Source: Theristus sp. LFF4_11 (Eukaryota > Nematoda > Chromadorea > Monhysterida > Xyalidae). From it: a stretch of 64,000 bases of DNA. The stretch is taken from contig JASANC010002613.1 in assembly GCA_030248135.1 (NCBI GenBank), forward strand, positions 19,143-83,142. The letters are read 5' to 3'. This document shows positions 21,189 to 33,180 of the stretch, in pieces (within the stretch, counting starts at the first letter, position 1; each line of letters opens with the position of its first letter). The position numbers were made by a program, and so were the translations under genes. The notes under the pieces are model-generated. The model was not told the DNA's origin and made no database searches. It worked only from the letters and a program-made list of their open reading frames with translations.

Positions 21189-22722
21189 TGACGCTCTGCT
21201 TTGAATGTTACTTGGAAGTTGCAACTCTTTGTGCTGTCGCTGTGTTCGTTTTGCGGACAAAATGCGCGGCTTTTTCAATTTTGAACTCCTTGCGACCAGC
21301 TTCAAATTATATTGGTGGCATCAATTTTGTCAGAACTCTCAAATGTCCACACGCCGTCAGATGCAATTATTATTTGCATCTTTTTTGGACAACCTTCTAA
21401 TCAGAAACATAATATCCGTGTGTGTGTCGTCACAGCTAAACGGAAAAGGTCGCGGGTAATTTTTTACGACCAGCGCTGCGAAAAATTAATCAGATAAATA
21501 AATTACAAAAGTTACATTGTTGGGTATATACCCAGACAGATTCAATTTACCATGAAAACGTTATGGCGTTTCGTACACATGGAGAAATTCGCCGTTTTGA
21601 ACACACCATGGAAAGAGGAACACATCACCAAACCCAAGCCCCACTAAAGTGCAGTGAAGACTTTGAAGACGGCATTTGAATCTTGCTTTTGTTGATTGGC
21701 TGGAGCCCAAGTCAATACCAGCCAATCAGCTGATTGCCCACCTGTGATTCAAGTTCAACCACACGTCGATGCACACAAAACAAGTGTAGAAGTTAATTTG
21801 GTCAACTTTTGATTATTATTGCGCCTTCATCAAAGAAATTTCCGATTGCTTCTCAACGCAAACCAATGATTATTTGGCGAAACAAATTGTTGCACCCACG
21901 CATATCATTTTGCGCTTTGAAAATGATGGAAGCTACACGCTGCGCAAAAATATCAAATCGAATTTAGGGTTCAAACAACCACTGCACTGAAAAATCAGGC
22001 AGTTTCTTCATCGGCGTTTAAAAAACACCAGTTTGCTTAAAATTTTCTGGTGACCTGAAAGCATGTGGGTTTCGGTTTCAGCTTTACCTTGCCGCCGCTA
22101 AATGTGCTCTGCAAAAAAAACTGTGTAGTGCGTTATCAGCTGAAAAGCAACCATTTCAGCCATTCATTTCCTTTGCATCTGGTTTTTGTGACCATTTTCC
22201 TGGTGGTTTCTGGCGAATTCACTCTCTCCAGTTGCTATATTTGCAGTCGCATTTGTCTGTCAAAAGGTCAAAACGCAACAAATGGCTGTCGTCACAAATG
22301 ATGACCAAATGGCATTCTGTCAGATGCTGCACATGCATGTCTACATTGTATTTCCAGCACACACGTATGTACCTACATGTGTCATCAATTGCGACGAAAA
22401 AAATTGCCACACAATCAAGAACATATAAAAAAAACTGTTGAAAGCTGTGATATTCACAGTAAAACCACAATTAGGGCTATAGAAAATGAGGCGTTTTGCT
22501 TAGCATTTTAGCTTTTTTCCATAAAATTATGTTGTCTGAAGCCACAATACTGTAGTTTTCGTTTTTTAAGTGCACCTTTTTTGGCACCGCTACATGTCTT
22601 CGTTTCAGAGTGCAATTCCAAATATCCATACAACCGATGTGAATGTCCGTGTCGGTTTTTTTACTCATACAATTTATCCAAATATGTGCTTCAGCGCAAA
22701 AAATCGGTGTATTAAAGAATGA
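21189..22722. other. Intergenic, nothing recognised
   Basis: Includes CAGCTGATTG-type fragments near 21715-21735 that resemble the foldback elements described at 27627-27798. No gene is supported. Confidence 0.4.
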
Positions 22723-22980
22723 AATACGGTATGGCCGATTAAACATGGCAGCTTATTTCAGGGTTCAAGGAGCGCGCGAATTTTGAATGTAAGAAAAAAG
22801 ACGTTCAGAAACCAAATTGTGGGCTAAATTTGACGCGTTTTTTTAAACTAACGGATTACTCGCGCTATTCTGTTCATTCTTTTTTTGTTGCACACATGAT
22901 TGGGAATTATGTTGCATTTTTGAAAAATGCGACTGATCCCGCCTTGACGGACTGCCTAATTTATTCGGTCATACTGTACC
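22723..22980. mobile_element. MITE with CGGTATGGCCGA-type ends, copy 2
   Basis: Same family as 20903-21188, with clear terminal pairing between CGGTATGGCCGATTAAACAT and the right end TTATTCGGTCATACTG. Confidence 0.75.
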
Positions 22981-23054
22981 GAAACGCCAAATTAATCGTG
23001 AAACCCATATAATAACAATAAGATAATGAAACTGTGTATTATCATTTTTTTCAG

Positions 23055-23245
23055 ATTCTGCGACTTATGCGTGTGCAGACGCAAAAAGGTAACTAGTTTC
23101 ATGTTTATGTGGCAATTCAAAATCGCCAAAAGTAAATCGGCCTTATTTTGGGGACTCTGGTCGCTTTGCCAATTTTGAGTTCATGCATGAAAGAAACTGT
23201 TTACCTATGCGCGCAACGATTCTCAGGACCAAAATAAAATAGGTC
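23055..23245. repeat. Dispersed GACTCGG repeat, copy outside the cyclase
   Basis: The pattern is ATTCTGCGACT, then a TTCA..TATGTGGCAATTCAAAATCGCC-like stretch, then GGGGACTCTGGTCGCTTTGCC and AATTTTGA. Related copies lie at 36455-36600, 37315-37445, 43893-44000, 44820-44995 and, partially, 53690-53790. 23246-25260 otherwise holds no supported gene; a frame near 24312-24420 (containing ELFREKRPAEMM) may be a transposon relic. Confidence 0.6.
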
Positions 23246-25262
23246 ACACCTTTAGATTAAGGTTAATAAGTTTTTTAAGGTACGCGGCGTGGGAGGAGGC
23301 GGGCACGTGGGGAGTGAGGGGGTGGGGTGGAGGGGCAGCCAAAAATTCAGAGCGGATCGAGAGCTAAAAACGAACATTTCGCAGGGACATCAGCTAGAGT
23401 GACTCAGTTCCAATCGCGATATGGTCCTGTGCGGTTGCAACTTTTTTCTGAATGCTTGAAGCTTCCCGTTCATGGCTGTTGTTCAGAAAAAAACGTAGCT
23501 TGTCTCCCACGGAAATTACTTTCCTGAATAAACCGCACACCAAACGTGCATGTAAGTTGCCAAAACTCGGTCCAACGCGCGTTTTAGTTTCCATTCCACA
23601 CAAACCTTCTGGGTCTTGACACGATCTTACCGCACCATCTCTTATTGTTAGGCTTTTGATGACATTACAAAAAACGTTGTTTTGCTACATCTTCACTTTT
23701 TATAACCTTATTTTTGACAAAATTCAAAGAGCCAAAATCGAGTTTCCAAAAATCCATATGCATACAACGACAGCCGTACTCATGTGCATGAGTCCCACGA
23801 CTTTTGACATGCTTCACATCGGTACATGCACCGTTTGTATAAACACTTCATCCAACGTGTGTTTGATTATCATTTGACGCTATGCTTTTCATGTTCCGTG
23901 TTTCTCCTTTTCTCATGTCGTTTCTCCCATCTCTCTCATTTTTTGCTTGTTTGTTTACTTTATAAAGCATGTATGCTCACTGTTTCACGGTTGACAAGCA
24001 CGCGTTTTTTTTCTTGTCAATCAGGCAGCGGCTGACGGTTTTCGCGAACCCAAAAGGGGACTCACGATCAAAAGTTTCTACCGTGTACAGTTGTATGTTA
24101 CCATGCTTTTTTCTTCACGCATACTGTAGGTGGTCTCGAGACGATGATGACACATTCGTGCATGATTGGCAGAGTAGATTTCTTCCAATAAAAAAGACTG
24201 ATCATTCAAAATAAATTCCTGTCAATATTTCTCAGTCAAGGAATGCTTTTCGTGCTGAAACCGTCATCCACGGTAGGTGGGCGGGCATACCATACACTGT
24301 GTGCCAAAGTCTTCACATGTGACTCGCTATGCGGAACTTTTCCGAGAGAAGCGGCCCGCCGAAATGATGCCCGAAGAATTGTCCGGTGTCCTGTCCTGTC
24401 ATGTCACGGAAATAAAAGCAAGGGAAAACAGAACGCCGAATATGGTGTTGGCATTTTTGATTTCGCGGGACACGAAAGTACCGGGACACCCATTGGGACA
24501 GGACACCGGGTACCATTTTTTAGCGATTGAGGGGCTTCACTTATTGCCGTGGAGCCCGCAGTGTTTATTCTTTGTTCGCTGCCAAAAATGTGTCCGAGGC
24601 AAGTAATGCATTGTGTGGATTAAAGAATTTCAGTTGAGTTATATGAAATGCCATCAATTCATTTTGCGTGCCAAATTGCTTGTCAAGAATCTCACTTGTC
24701 CTTTATTGCATAGAAATAGCAAAATGGCAAATGCAGAGTTTGAATTATTCAAAAGGTCTGTTTTGAATCCATAAAGTCCCCGACCGGAGTTAAAGTGTGC
24801 CGTCAATCTCACGAGGTTCGAAACCCAACAAGAGTGGTGCCTGTAATTGGATTTGCCGCAAGGTCGTTTGGTTGACTCATAGAACTTTAAACAACCAATC
24901 AACAACTAGTCTAGTACAAACGCAGCCAATCAGCATACAGCTCATGTTCGCCACAATAAAAATGTGATAACAGGCGGAGGCGGGGTATGATTTCGTTATT
25001 AAATTTTGGCTCATAACCGAAAAATTCCCATTTTAGTACCAGTTTCGTATAGGTGGCGCAGCTTTTTGGAATATTAGAAAAAACTGTGTGTCATTTTTCA
25101 AGTCGTGACGAAAGTTTTATGACTTTTTAGAAGTTGTGATAAAGTATACCGAGTTTCCGCTGTTATTTTTGAGTTATGTTGGGCTGGAAAAATGTTGGGC
25201 TGGAAAAATGTTGGGCTGTGGTGTCGCTTGTGTTTAGCATAATACCTTACAATGTTCTCTAT

Positions 25263-25342
25263 AATGCCGTAAAATGTTCAGCATAACGCCGTAAAATGTT
25301 CAGCATAATGCCGCAAAATGTTATGAATAATGCTGTAAAATA
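25263..25342. repeat. Short tandem repeat upstream of the TRYRWamide gene
   Basis: About four units of roughly 21 bp around ATAATGCCGTAAAATGTTCA. It is preceded at 25180-25215 by three copies of the shorter ATGTTGGGCTGGAAAA-type unit. It lies about 80 bp upstream of the splice acceptor that starts the coding exon. Confidence 0.8.
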
Positions 25343-25478
25343 CGCAGTTCTTAGTTTTATTCTTTAGTTTGGCCATATTTGTGGTTTCTGCTGTAACGTG
25401 TTTAACATAAACTTTTATTTTCAGGTTGAAATTCTTTGTGGGTTATTATTTATTGCACATTCCAAGCGAAGAGAAAAA

Positions 25479-27028
25479 ATGTTCCACCGCCGAAGCTCAG
25501 ATTTGAAACTAAAAACCGCATCTTTAGTGGCCGTTTGTCTGGGTGCGCTGATTTTATTGACAATGCAATCAAATTCCGGTGTCCTAGCAATTGGCGTGCT
25601 GAAGCGAACTGACTACCGATATCTCGCGGATATACCAGTGAGTTTTGTTTTGTTGTTCCTTCCAGAACGCAATGAATCAAATTTCAAAACTACAGCATCA
25701 TTAATTTCATTTGACCGATTCCACTGCTGTGCACTTCACCCAGCACGTTTATTACAATAACAACCAACCAAACAATCAAACAAAACATTTTCACTACCCT
25801 GCAGGATTTCGACAGCAGCAATACCCGCTATCGATGGGGCAAACGAGGCACCATCGTCATACCTGACTGGGCGGCGAAAGTTGGTTTTTACCATTTTCTG
25901 CCAATCGTGTTCAAATCAAACCTGCTTTCAGGAAAGTTGACCTCCTTGCCATGAACCCAGGCTAACCTATCATTCATCCGCAACTGATTTTGCGAATATC
26001 AGAATTCAGGATGTACAGGTTTCTTATTGAGCACGATTTACAGAACGACAGCTACACAAAGGCAACGCCTTGGGCGATATTTTTGTTCAGTAAAATGTTC
26101 AGTAGATGTTCCAAAGAACTGAGCTCAGTGTGTATGTTATTTGGCGACGGTTGGGTCCGTTAAAAAATGTATGGTCCAATGAACCAATTCGATTGCTCTG
26201 ATTGATTAGTTACATTTCGACTCCAACGAATGAACGAACGAATGATTTTAGGCGATATTTTTAGCCAGGGCTAACCCAGAAAAGCGTACAGAACGCCGTT
26301 GAATAGGGTGCCCATCGAGTTTTCTTTGTCATGAATGTACCTACTACCGCATTACCCCCATTAACCCCCCCACCATTAATTCCCCCCCCACCAATAAACC
26401 CCCACCCCCCGACCAGTTTCCGAATAATCCCCCCCCCCACAAATAATCCCTCATGGGGGTTAATTGGAAACCTGTTTGAAACACATACCCAGCGAATTCA
26501 GTGGCTGAATGCAGTGACATTGGTGAAATTGTGCTACCAAAGGCCCCAAAGGGATGAGTTAATGGTAATTTCAGTACAAAAGGCTGTTACAAAAGGAAAT
26601 CTCTGTGAAAAGTAGAAGTTTTTGCGACTTTCTTGCCTGCCATGCAAGGTATTTTTGCCATTTTTCAACAAACCCCCACCCCTAGAATTTTTTGTAAATA
26701 ACCCCCCCCAATAATCTCCCCCCCCCCACCAATAAACCCCCACCCCTAAAAGTCGCTGACGTAGTAATCCCCCATGGGGGTTTATTGGGGGTAATACGGT
26801 ACTATCATATATATATATATATACCCCTCAGCGGGGCTCGATCCCCCGAACGCACAGACCATCATTGTCTAACGCGCTAGCACCTAGGCCACGAGGGTGA
26901 CGATTCCAGGAAGCCCGTTCATCTGAAAAGTCGTTTGGTAACACTAAAAGTTTTCATTTGCTCTTCTTCTTTTTCAGCGACAAGCGTTCGAAGGTCGCGA
27001 GTTGACACGCTATCGTTGGGGGAAATGA
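25479..27028 (+). CDS. Neuropeptide precursor, three exons, 94 aa (two TRYRWamide peptides)
   Basis: Exons 25479-25637, 25805-25879 and 26978-27028 join in phase 0 throughout. An acceptor (TTTTATTTTCAG) ends at 25424, so a non-coding 5' exon lies upstream. Residues 14-38 form the signal peptide hydrophobic core (SLVAVCLGALILL). KR at 42-43 releases a 21-residue peptide (44-64) ending TRYRW before GKR. KR across the last junction (78-79) releases QAFEGRELTRYRW (80-92) before a terminal GK, so both become RYRW-amides. Between them lies GTIVIPDWAA (68-77). The long peptide has YLADIPDF then RYRW, which resembles the Y-L-x2-L/I-x2-Y/F-x5-R-x-R-F-amide layout of invertebrate NPY/NPF peptides. RxRW-amide also occurs in arthropod sNPF. 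Membership in either family is inference. The NPF hallmark intron inside the penultimate Arg codon is absent. Confidence 0.75.
26245..26905 (-). mobile_element. tRNA-derived SINE interrupted by a C-rich MITE
   Basis: The SINE body (26245-26344, from TTTAGGCGATATTTTTAGCC) and tRNA-like head (about 26802-26905, B-box-like GGGATCGAGCCCCGC on the minus strand) are separated by MITE copy 3. In the uninterrupted copy at 32460-32670 these parts are contiguous. The whole lies in intron 2 of the TRYRWamide precursor gene. An (AT) run (26808-26822) sits at the junction. Confidence 0.8.
26345..26801. mobile_element. C-rich MITE, 457 bp, copy 3, inserted in a SINE
   Basis: Ends TACCGCATTACCCCC and GGGGGTAATACGGTA with the family core. 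The insertion point lies in the SINE segment GTACCTAC, so the MITE is younger than that SINE copy. Confidence 0.85.
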
Positions 27029-27626
27029 GCAAAAAAACACACACACATTTGATCATTTGATTCATGTTTTGGGTAGCGCAAAAAACAAATGTTCAAAAAA
27101 CTTTATTTTTTATAAAATATTGAAATTTTGATTCCACTACATCACTGGTTTCATTCCATCTCAACAGTTTTTTGGATCTCTTTGTGATAACTATCGTGAT
27201 TGTCTTTTGAGGCGCATCTGACTGGAATACATTTTATTGGAGTGAACGAAAAAAACGCTGCATCAACTGAAATAGCACCTTTTTTGTTTTCATAAAAATC
27301 AGAAACAACAACAATGACGTGTTGAACTTTCGAGATTAAAAAGTTTCAAAAATGCACAGAAATACATGTATCTAGATACGTACAGCTCCCCGTCACGATC
27401 TTTTTTATTTATTTCACATCTCTGTTTGACAAAACAATGTTTCTAATTTTCTACCAACCAACCATGTGTTCGACTCGAATCACTTCTATCTAGTGCCTAG
27501 CCGAGATTACATTATTTCGGTTTTCGTCTCGCGACCGAATACGGTAGCCACCGTACTCCGTTGGCGATCAGGTAACATTGACTGAAAGTCCTTTGTCTGA
27601 TGAGACGGTGCACTTTTGTTCACACA
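27029..27626. other. 3' flank of the TRYRWamide gene
   Basis: AT-rich. No gene, and no strong poly(A) signal apart from A/T-rich runs near 27105-27120. Confidence 0.4.
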
Positions 27627-27798
27627 TACAGTCTAACCCTAAGTTATAGGGAATCAGCTGATTGGTTGGCGATCACGTGATGCATGCTTTCTGTGCAGGC
27701 ATTGCTGTGGGCGCCGTGTACGCCTGCACAGAAAGCATGCATCACGTGGTGACCACCAACCAATCAGCTGATTCCCTATTATTTAGAGTTCGACTGTA
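27627..27798. mobile_element. Near-perfect palindromic foldback element, 172 bp
   Basis: Both arms read TACAGTC..AAC.CTAA, then TAGGGAATCAGCTGATTGG, then CACGTGATGCATGCTTTCTG toward the centre, so the element folds into one long hairpin. Related but more decayed copies lie at 36288-36440, 41017-41183 and 45763-46014, all in cyclase introns. Confidence 0.9.
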
Positions 27799-27987
27799 GA
27801 GTGCAACGTTGCACACGCCACGCACGCACGCTAATCTCTTGTATGCGTGCCAGTGCGTTTGTCTGTCTGTGCGTGACGGTGCAACATTGCTATATGTACG
27901 TTTCAACACAAAACCGAGTGCACTGGATGTCCAGACTCACAGATTTTTTTTTGTCTTAGCTGTCACCAATTTCCACTGAGTTCCCTC

Positions 27988-28699
27988 TCAAAAGTTCATG
28001 CGCGAGTGGCTACGCGCCGTTTCGTACGAGGGCGGGTGGCACCAGTTCAGTGCGCAGCTGTCCCGTCCGATCGTGACCGTCTCGAGATTGTCGAACACCG
28101 AAACGCCACCATTCTGATGTTCACGGTGTTGGCGCCGCTCAATTTCGCTCGTTTCGATCTGCGCTTCCAATTCAGACTCCGCGATCGTCGGCAGATTCTC
28201 GACGGTGATCGTGATTGTTGGCAGCACTCGACGTTTGCTCGCATTTCTTTGGTTGCGCTGCCGCTGGTTGGCGCTTGTGTAGCTGGGCGGACGGCTCGCC
28301 TGCAAATTTGACCGATGTAAGGTTGTAATTGTTTTGTTTTGTTCTGTTTTGTTGGAATTTTAGGCAATAACTGATGTCTACAGGCTACATTTGTAACCTG
28401 TGTAACTATGAAAATATCTGATAGTTCTCCATTTTTTTTGCATTTCAGTGCCGTGATATTATTTATGAGCTTACGTTGTCTCTCACTGTCAAAATGTGCT
28501 CTCCGAAATTTCGCCGTTGACAATGATTCAATACGAGACGCCCAATAACTGCTAGAATTACGACGACAATCAGTATGCCAATTGACACCATCGCCAGTTT
28601 TGACATTTGCGAGTCGCCAAACGTGTAATCGTCAGTGTCGACGACTGTTGTTGTTGTTTGAGGGTGCATTGTTGTTGGCGTTACTATTTGAAAAACCAT
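27988..28699 (-). CDS. Single-pass membrane protein with two PPxY motifs, two exons, 178 aa
   Basis: Exons 28699-28475 and 28299-27988 join in phase 0 (GACAAC|GTAAGC donor, AATTTGCAG acceptor). A further acceptor (GCATTTTAG, exon starting at 28710) lies 11 nt upstream of the ATG, so the 5' leader is itself spliced. Residues 1-34 are Thr-rich. A hydrophobic helix follows at about 35-57 (IGILIVVVILAVIG), then a basic HCQRRNF stop-transfer and a long polar tail. The tail has PPSY at 79-82 and PPSY at 164-167. PPxY motifs bind WW domains, for example of Nedd4-type ubiquitin ligases, so an adaptor or trafficking role at the membrane is plausible. There is no cleavable signal peptide, so N-out topology is inferred from the basic side. 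The protein family is not recognised. Confidence 0.72.
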
Positions 28700-30263
28700 C
28701 GTTGTTTTGTCTAAAATGCAAGTTTTATATCGGTCAAGACGCAAAATAAAATGTACAGTAAAATTTAATAAAAGTAGTTGTCTGAATGTTTAATTTTTAT
28801 AAAGTGCAGCTCTAATTTTGTTTGTTTCACCAAAAACATGCTATCCAAATCGTTATAAATTCTTTGAATGTTTTCAATGTCAGATTGTCCAACACTTCAA
28901 ACAAACTGGTTACAATTTTTGGCAGCAGTTTTTTTATGTGACTAACTGAGAACTAACTAAACGGTTTTGAGAAATCAAAAAATCAATTTTTGAGAAATCA
29001 GCTAACCAATTAAAAATATTCATTAACTCAAATTCAAAATTCAAGAAGCACAAGAAATGCGCAACAAGAATAAACACGTGAAAAGGCATCACAGTTTCAG
29101 ATTGGATCTTATCTTGTGTGAGTGTAAAAAGTCAAAGTATCTCTGCTTTTCACGTTTCACTGCACTGAATGTTTTGCTGCCTGTATCAGACTGTTTGTTT
29201 TCTAAAAACACCCAGAAATGACGTATACGCCGGTTGCATTTTGTATTGAAATTGGCTAAAAACACTCTAAATTTTTACCCAAAAACCGTGTTGCAATTTG
29301 TAGAACTTTTCGTTATGATGAACGCAAATCATTTCTATGCTCTTTGTTTTATTGAACCTTATCAACAACACACACTTGGTGACGTCAAATACAGAGTACA
29401 CGTTGAGATAAACTGCAGTTCTGTTTGCACTTGTTGTGTCTTATTTTCAATTGGTGTTTATCGGTTTTGTTTGGTGTTAAATTGATTTGTTTGTTTTGTT
29501 TCGATGAACGGTGTGTGTGAGGGAAATGTCATGTGAAGTGGAGAACATGTTGACGCGACGGAAAAATTGAGCGCACATTAGCCGTCCCCACCCGAATCAT
29601 GGTCTTTAATTGATATTTTAACACAATCAAGGGTAAGCTAAGCATCAGTTTGTTGAACTGACTGCAAATCCAAATTCCAAATTTCAAACCAAATCGAGAA
29701 CGAGTAGTTTTTGCCCCCACGTGCAATGTACATTGTATTATCTAATCAACAAAATGTTGGACACTCTACTTTCTCCGAACAATTCACGAACGAACTCGTG
29801 CATCAGTGTTCGTTTGATCTGCTATCTAATCAAAAGCTTCAAAGGTTTATTGTTTCTACACGGCATTTGAAAACACAACTGTGTCACTAAAATAGTTTAT
29901 ACGGACCCATTTTTTTAACATCGTGTGACGCTGGTACAAACCATTCATTGTTCCAGTTCACTCTTCGTACAAGCTCAGTTATTCAGTTCAGTTGTTCGTT
30001 AATTTAAAAAATGTGAGAAAAATCTCGGCCCGGGTAACTCAAAGGAATTCACCTTCTCTTCGGGCGTTTCTCTGCATCGGCGCTCGGGCGCGAACGGCTT
30101 ATTGCGTTTTGGAGACGGTGGCGGGGGTGCAGTTTCTTATCGCCCCACATTTGTTTCAAAAACAGTTGAACTGATGAATCGAATCACCAAGTGAACTGAA
30201 CGCTGAACGGATTTACCAGCGTGCGTTCCAGCAACTGTACATAACAAAACCGCCGCGGTAATG

Positions 30264-30333
30264 GGGCATTCATGAAGCAATAGTTATGTTTTAACACTGC
30301 TACGTGTCACTAAATACTGCTTCATGAATGCGC
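30264..30333. mobile_element. Short palindromic MITE, copy 2
   Basis: Ends GCATTCATGAAGCA and TGCTTCATGAATGC as in 5628-5717, with a shortened interior. Confidence 0.8.
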
Positions 30334-32459
30334 GTTAAGTTGAAATAAAAGACGCCTTCTGGGCACGGGCAGTGGTTGGCGCCGGCGCCCTGATCGAGGG
30401 CCTAACGGGCGTTGACCGCCGCAGGCATCGGGTCGCGCCTTTTTCTACCGATTTACCGGGCCCGACCGCGGTTGTGCTCGTTTGGCCCGCGGCACCCGAC
30501 GTTTGTTCACTTGATTATTGGGGGTGTTGAATCATTTTTACTGCGTTTATTCGCGTTTTGTTTGGTTGAACTGGATGAAATAGTTTTGAGTTGATATTTT
30601 TTCAGCAACGTTTATCAATTGAAAGCAAGTTTTATTATGAACGCTGGAACAAACACAACGAACGTGTGTGCACTTGTAAATTACGTAAAGTTACAACACT
30701 CAAAAAGCACACATGTTCAACGTTGCTGTTATCCAGTCATTCTGGATTGATTTTGTTCACATGACGACGTCGTCCTGAAATTAAAAATATTATTAGCACG
30801 TTTTTAAAAAAAACTTTTTCGACAAACAAACAAAGATTGCACACGTCTGTTTGAATTTTCAAACTGCAAACGTCTGCAACGGTTTCCGCAGCAAATAAAA
30901 TATCAAAAAAAACGGTTTTTGCATGTTCCGTTGTTGATTGACCATTTTTTGTGATTACCCATGTTGCTGAGCTGAAATGGGCGATGCTTTAATCAAAGAC
31001 ACATGTATTGTGAAATATAGAACCGTTGCAAGCTGCCAAGTGGCGAAGTAAACACGTAACTCTAGCCAACAAACCGCAGGATGTACGCACGTAACACAGA
31101 TGCGAGCAAAAAGCTGCACACAGTTTGCACAAACCGAAGAAATATAATATCGATTTTTCTAAAAATAAAAACCCACAGAAGCCAACTATGCTAACGCATG
31201 TTAGCTGGCCGACGCAGTGCGCTGACGCGGGACCACATGTACACATATGCACAGGCTTTTGAAAGAACTTTACAGGCTATCTTGAAAACATGCTATATTG
31301 CAACTGGTAGCAGCGTAGGTGACCTGCCACATGCTTGTATTCAGTCTGTATCATAGCCGACAACACCTTTTCGAAGCCCTCTAATGCGGGTGATATGACT
31401 TCTCAACTAAGTTCTAAACACCGGGAAGATTTAGTCATTCGTTTGATTTCTGAAATTTTTAGGTTGCGGGCAAGACTTTGTACAACAGCACTGGTGGGGT
31501 GGTGTCTGCGGCAGAAACACCGAAAGTATTACATGTTCGTTATGAAACATCAGCTTCACCAATGCGTGCGTGTGTTACTATAAATAGCAACATCGATTGT
31601 TTCTGGGATCTCCTATGTGTATGCTAGCTTATGTAGCACCGCTATATATTGCTTTTATGTTATGCTTTAGCAAACGAACAACACACAGAAATAGAACCGG
31701 ACACATTGATGTGGCTTTTCGATTGTGTTAAAACGTACTCAAGTCCCATGGTTTTTTCTCTGTTAATTTTGATAAGAGCTTTTTTGTTTGTTTGATTGTT
31801 TTTTTCATGCAGATGTGTGCAGTTCAGTACGTTTTGATGAAATTCACGCAAACGCTGATTCAGCTGTCGCATCCGCGTATATGCGCACTTTTATAAGTAT
31901 AATCGGTTTATTCGGTTTTCACCAAATCACCAAATTCGGTTTTTTTCGAAATTGTCTGATCGGTGTTGTGTTTTTCGAGCTTCTTTGAACTTTTTCGTTT
32001 TTTTAGCAAAATACAGAGCCCGAGAAACAAGAAAGAACGGTGTGGGCTAAAAAATCACAGATTTCGTCACGAATTGATGAGAGTTTTTGATTCCCGACCA
32101 AACCCCCAATTTCGCAGGCTCTGAAAAAAATGCAGCTTTGAAGAACTGCACTGTATTCGAAATTCACTGTCAGTTTGCAACAGCAGACTTTGTTTCACAC
32201 AATTCACGTTTTTCCAAAACTGTTCAATAAAAAGCATCACCGACATGCGTCCGAAGCTCAACTGTTCAAAAAAATGCTCGTCGTCTGGTCTCCGCGTGTG
32301 CGGTTTTTTTATCTCGTCTGTCACGGCGCCACACACAGCAATTTTACATTGTGCATGTGTTTTTTTTCGCGGTTTCTATCATCAAAGTGACATTGTACAA
32401 CAAACTATGCACATTTCGTGGCCATCTTGCACACAGAAGTTTCATTGTTCCTTCCACGG

Positions 32460-32670
32460 TTGTTGTCGTTGTTTGGGGATTTTAGGCGATGTTTTTAGCC
32501 AGGGCTAACCCAGAAAAGCGTACAGAACGCCGTCGAGTGGGGCGCCCATCGAGTTTTCTCTATCATGAATGTACCCACTACCTATACACCCCTCGGCGGG
32601 GCTCGATCCTCCGAACACACAGACAACGAGTCCAACGCGCTACCACCAGGCCACGAGGGTGGTAGACATC
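32460..32670 (-). mobile_element. tRNA-derived SINE, uninterrupted copy
   Basis: On the minus strand: tRNA-like head with CTGGTGGTAGCGCGTTGGAC (A box region) and GGATCGAGCCCCGC (B box), then the body with ATGATAGAGAAAACTCGATG, ending near ATCGCCTAAAATCC. It is the best reference copy in the window. Confidence 0.8.
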
Positions 32671-33077
32671 AAAAGTTCCTTGATAAAACTTTCGTTGTGA
32701 TGTTCCGTCGTTTCCCTTAAAAATTTTCCTTTACACAAAAATATGGAATGTCTCCTTGGAACCCTTCCTTGATCTATTTGTGTAGACTTTATTACCGCCA
32801 ATTTTATTTTTAGATGTTTCTTGTTGCTGTTAAACTTTGTTTACCTTGTAAACCTGTTCCTTGTTACCGTTAATTTTAAGCTTGATATCTTCCATGTTAC
32901 GTTTAAATTTACTTTGAGATGTTGTTCCTTGTTGAAACCTGACATTAAACCTTGATATATTTCCCACCTTTGGTGCTTTTACATTTACGTTGAAATGTTT
33001 TTTTTGCTTCAAAAATTTTCTTACAATTACGATGTATTGTTGTTGAGAAGGTGATCTTTTGTATACATACATAAGGA

Positions 33078-33180
33078 ATCGTCGATTAATCATGGCATCT
33101 TTTTTCAGGATGCAAAGAGTGTGCGAAATCTGAATAAAACAGACCATCAGACAACCAATTGTGTCTCAAATTAATCGTGT
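33078..33180. mobile_element. Partial copy of the CGGTATGGCCGA-type MITE
   Basis: Only the left part is present (CGATTAATCATGGCATC, then the AGGATGCAAAGAGTGTGCGAA block). Confidence 0.6.

Noticed and set aside
24277..24606. Frame with ELFREKRPAEMMPEELSG, perhaps a tyrosine-recombinase (Crypton-like) relic
   Set aside because: The resemblance is short and from memory only. No catalytic residues follow and no flanking repeats were seen.
26820..26905. tRNA gene
   Set aside because: The A and B box-like motifs are there, but the cloverleaf is not convincing and the same sequence is the head of a dispersed SINE.
30360..30520. GC-rich patch as a gene exon
   Set aside because: One frame is open for about 50 codons, but I found no matching splice-linked partners and no motif; it is left as an unexplained island.
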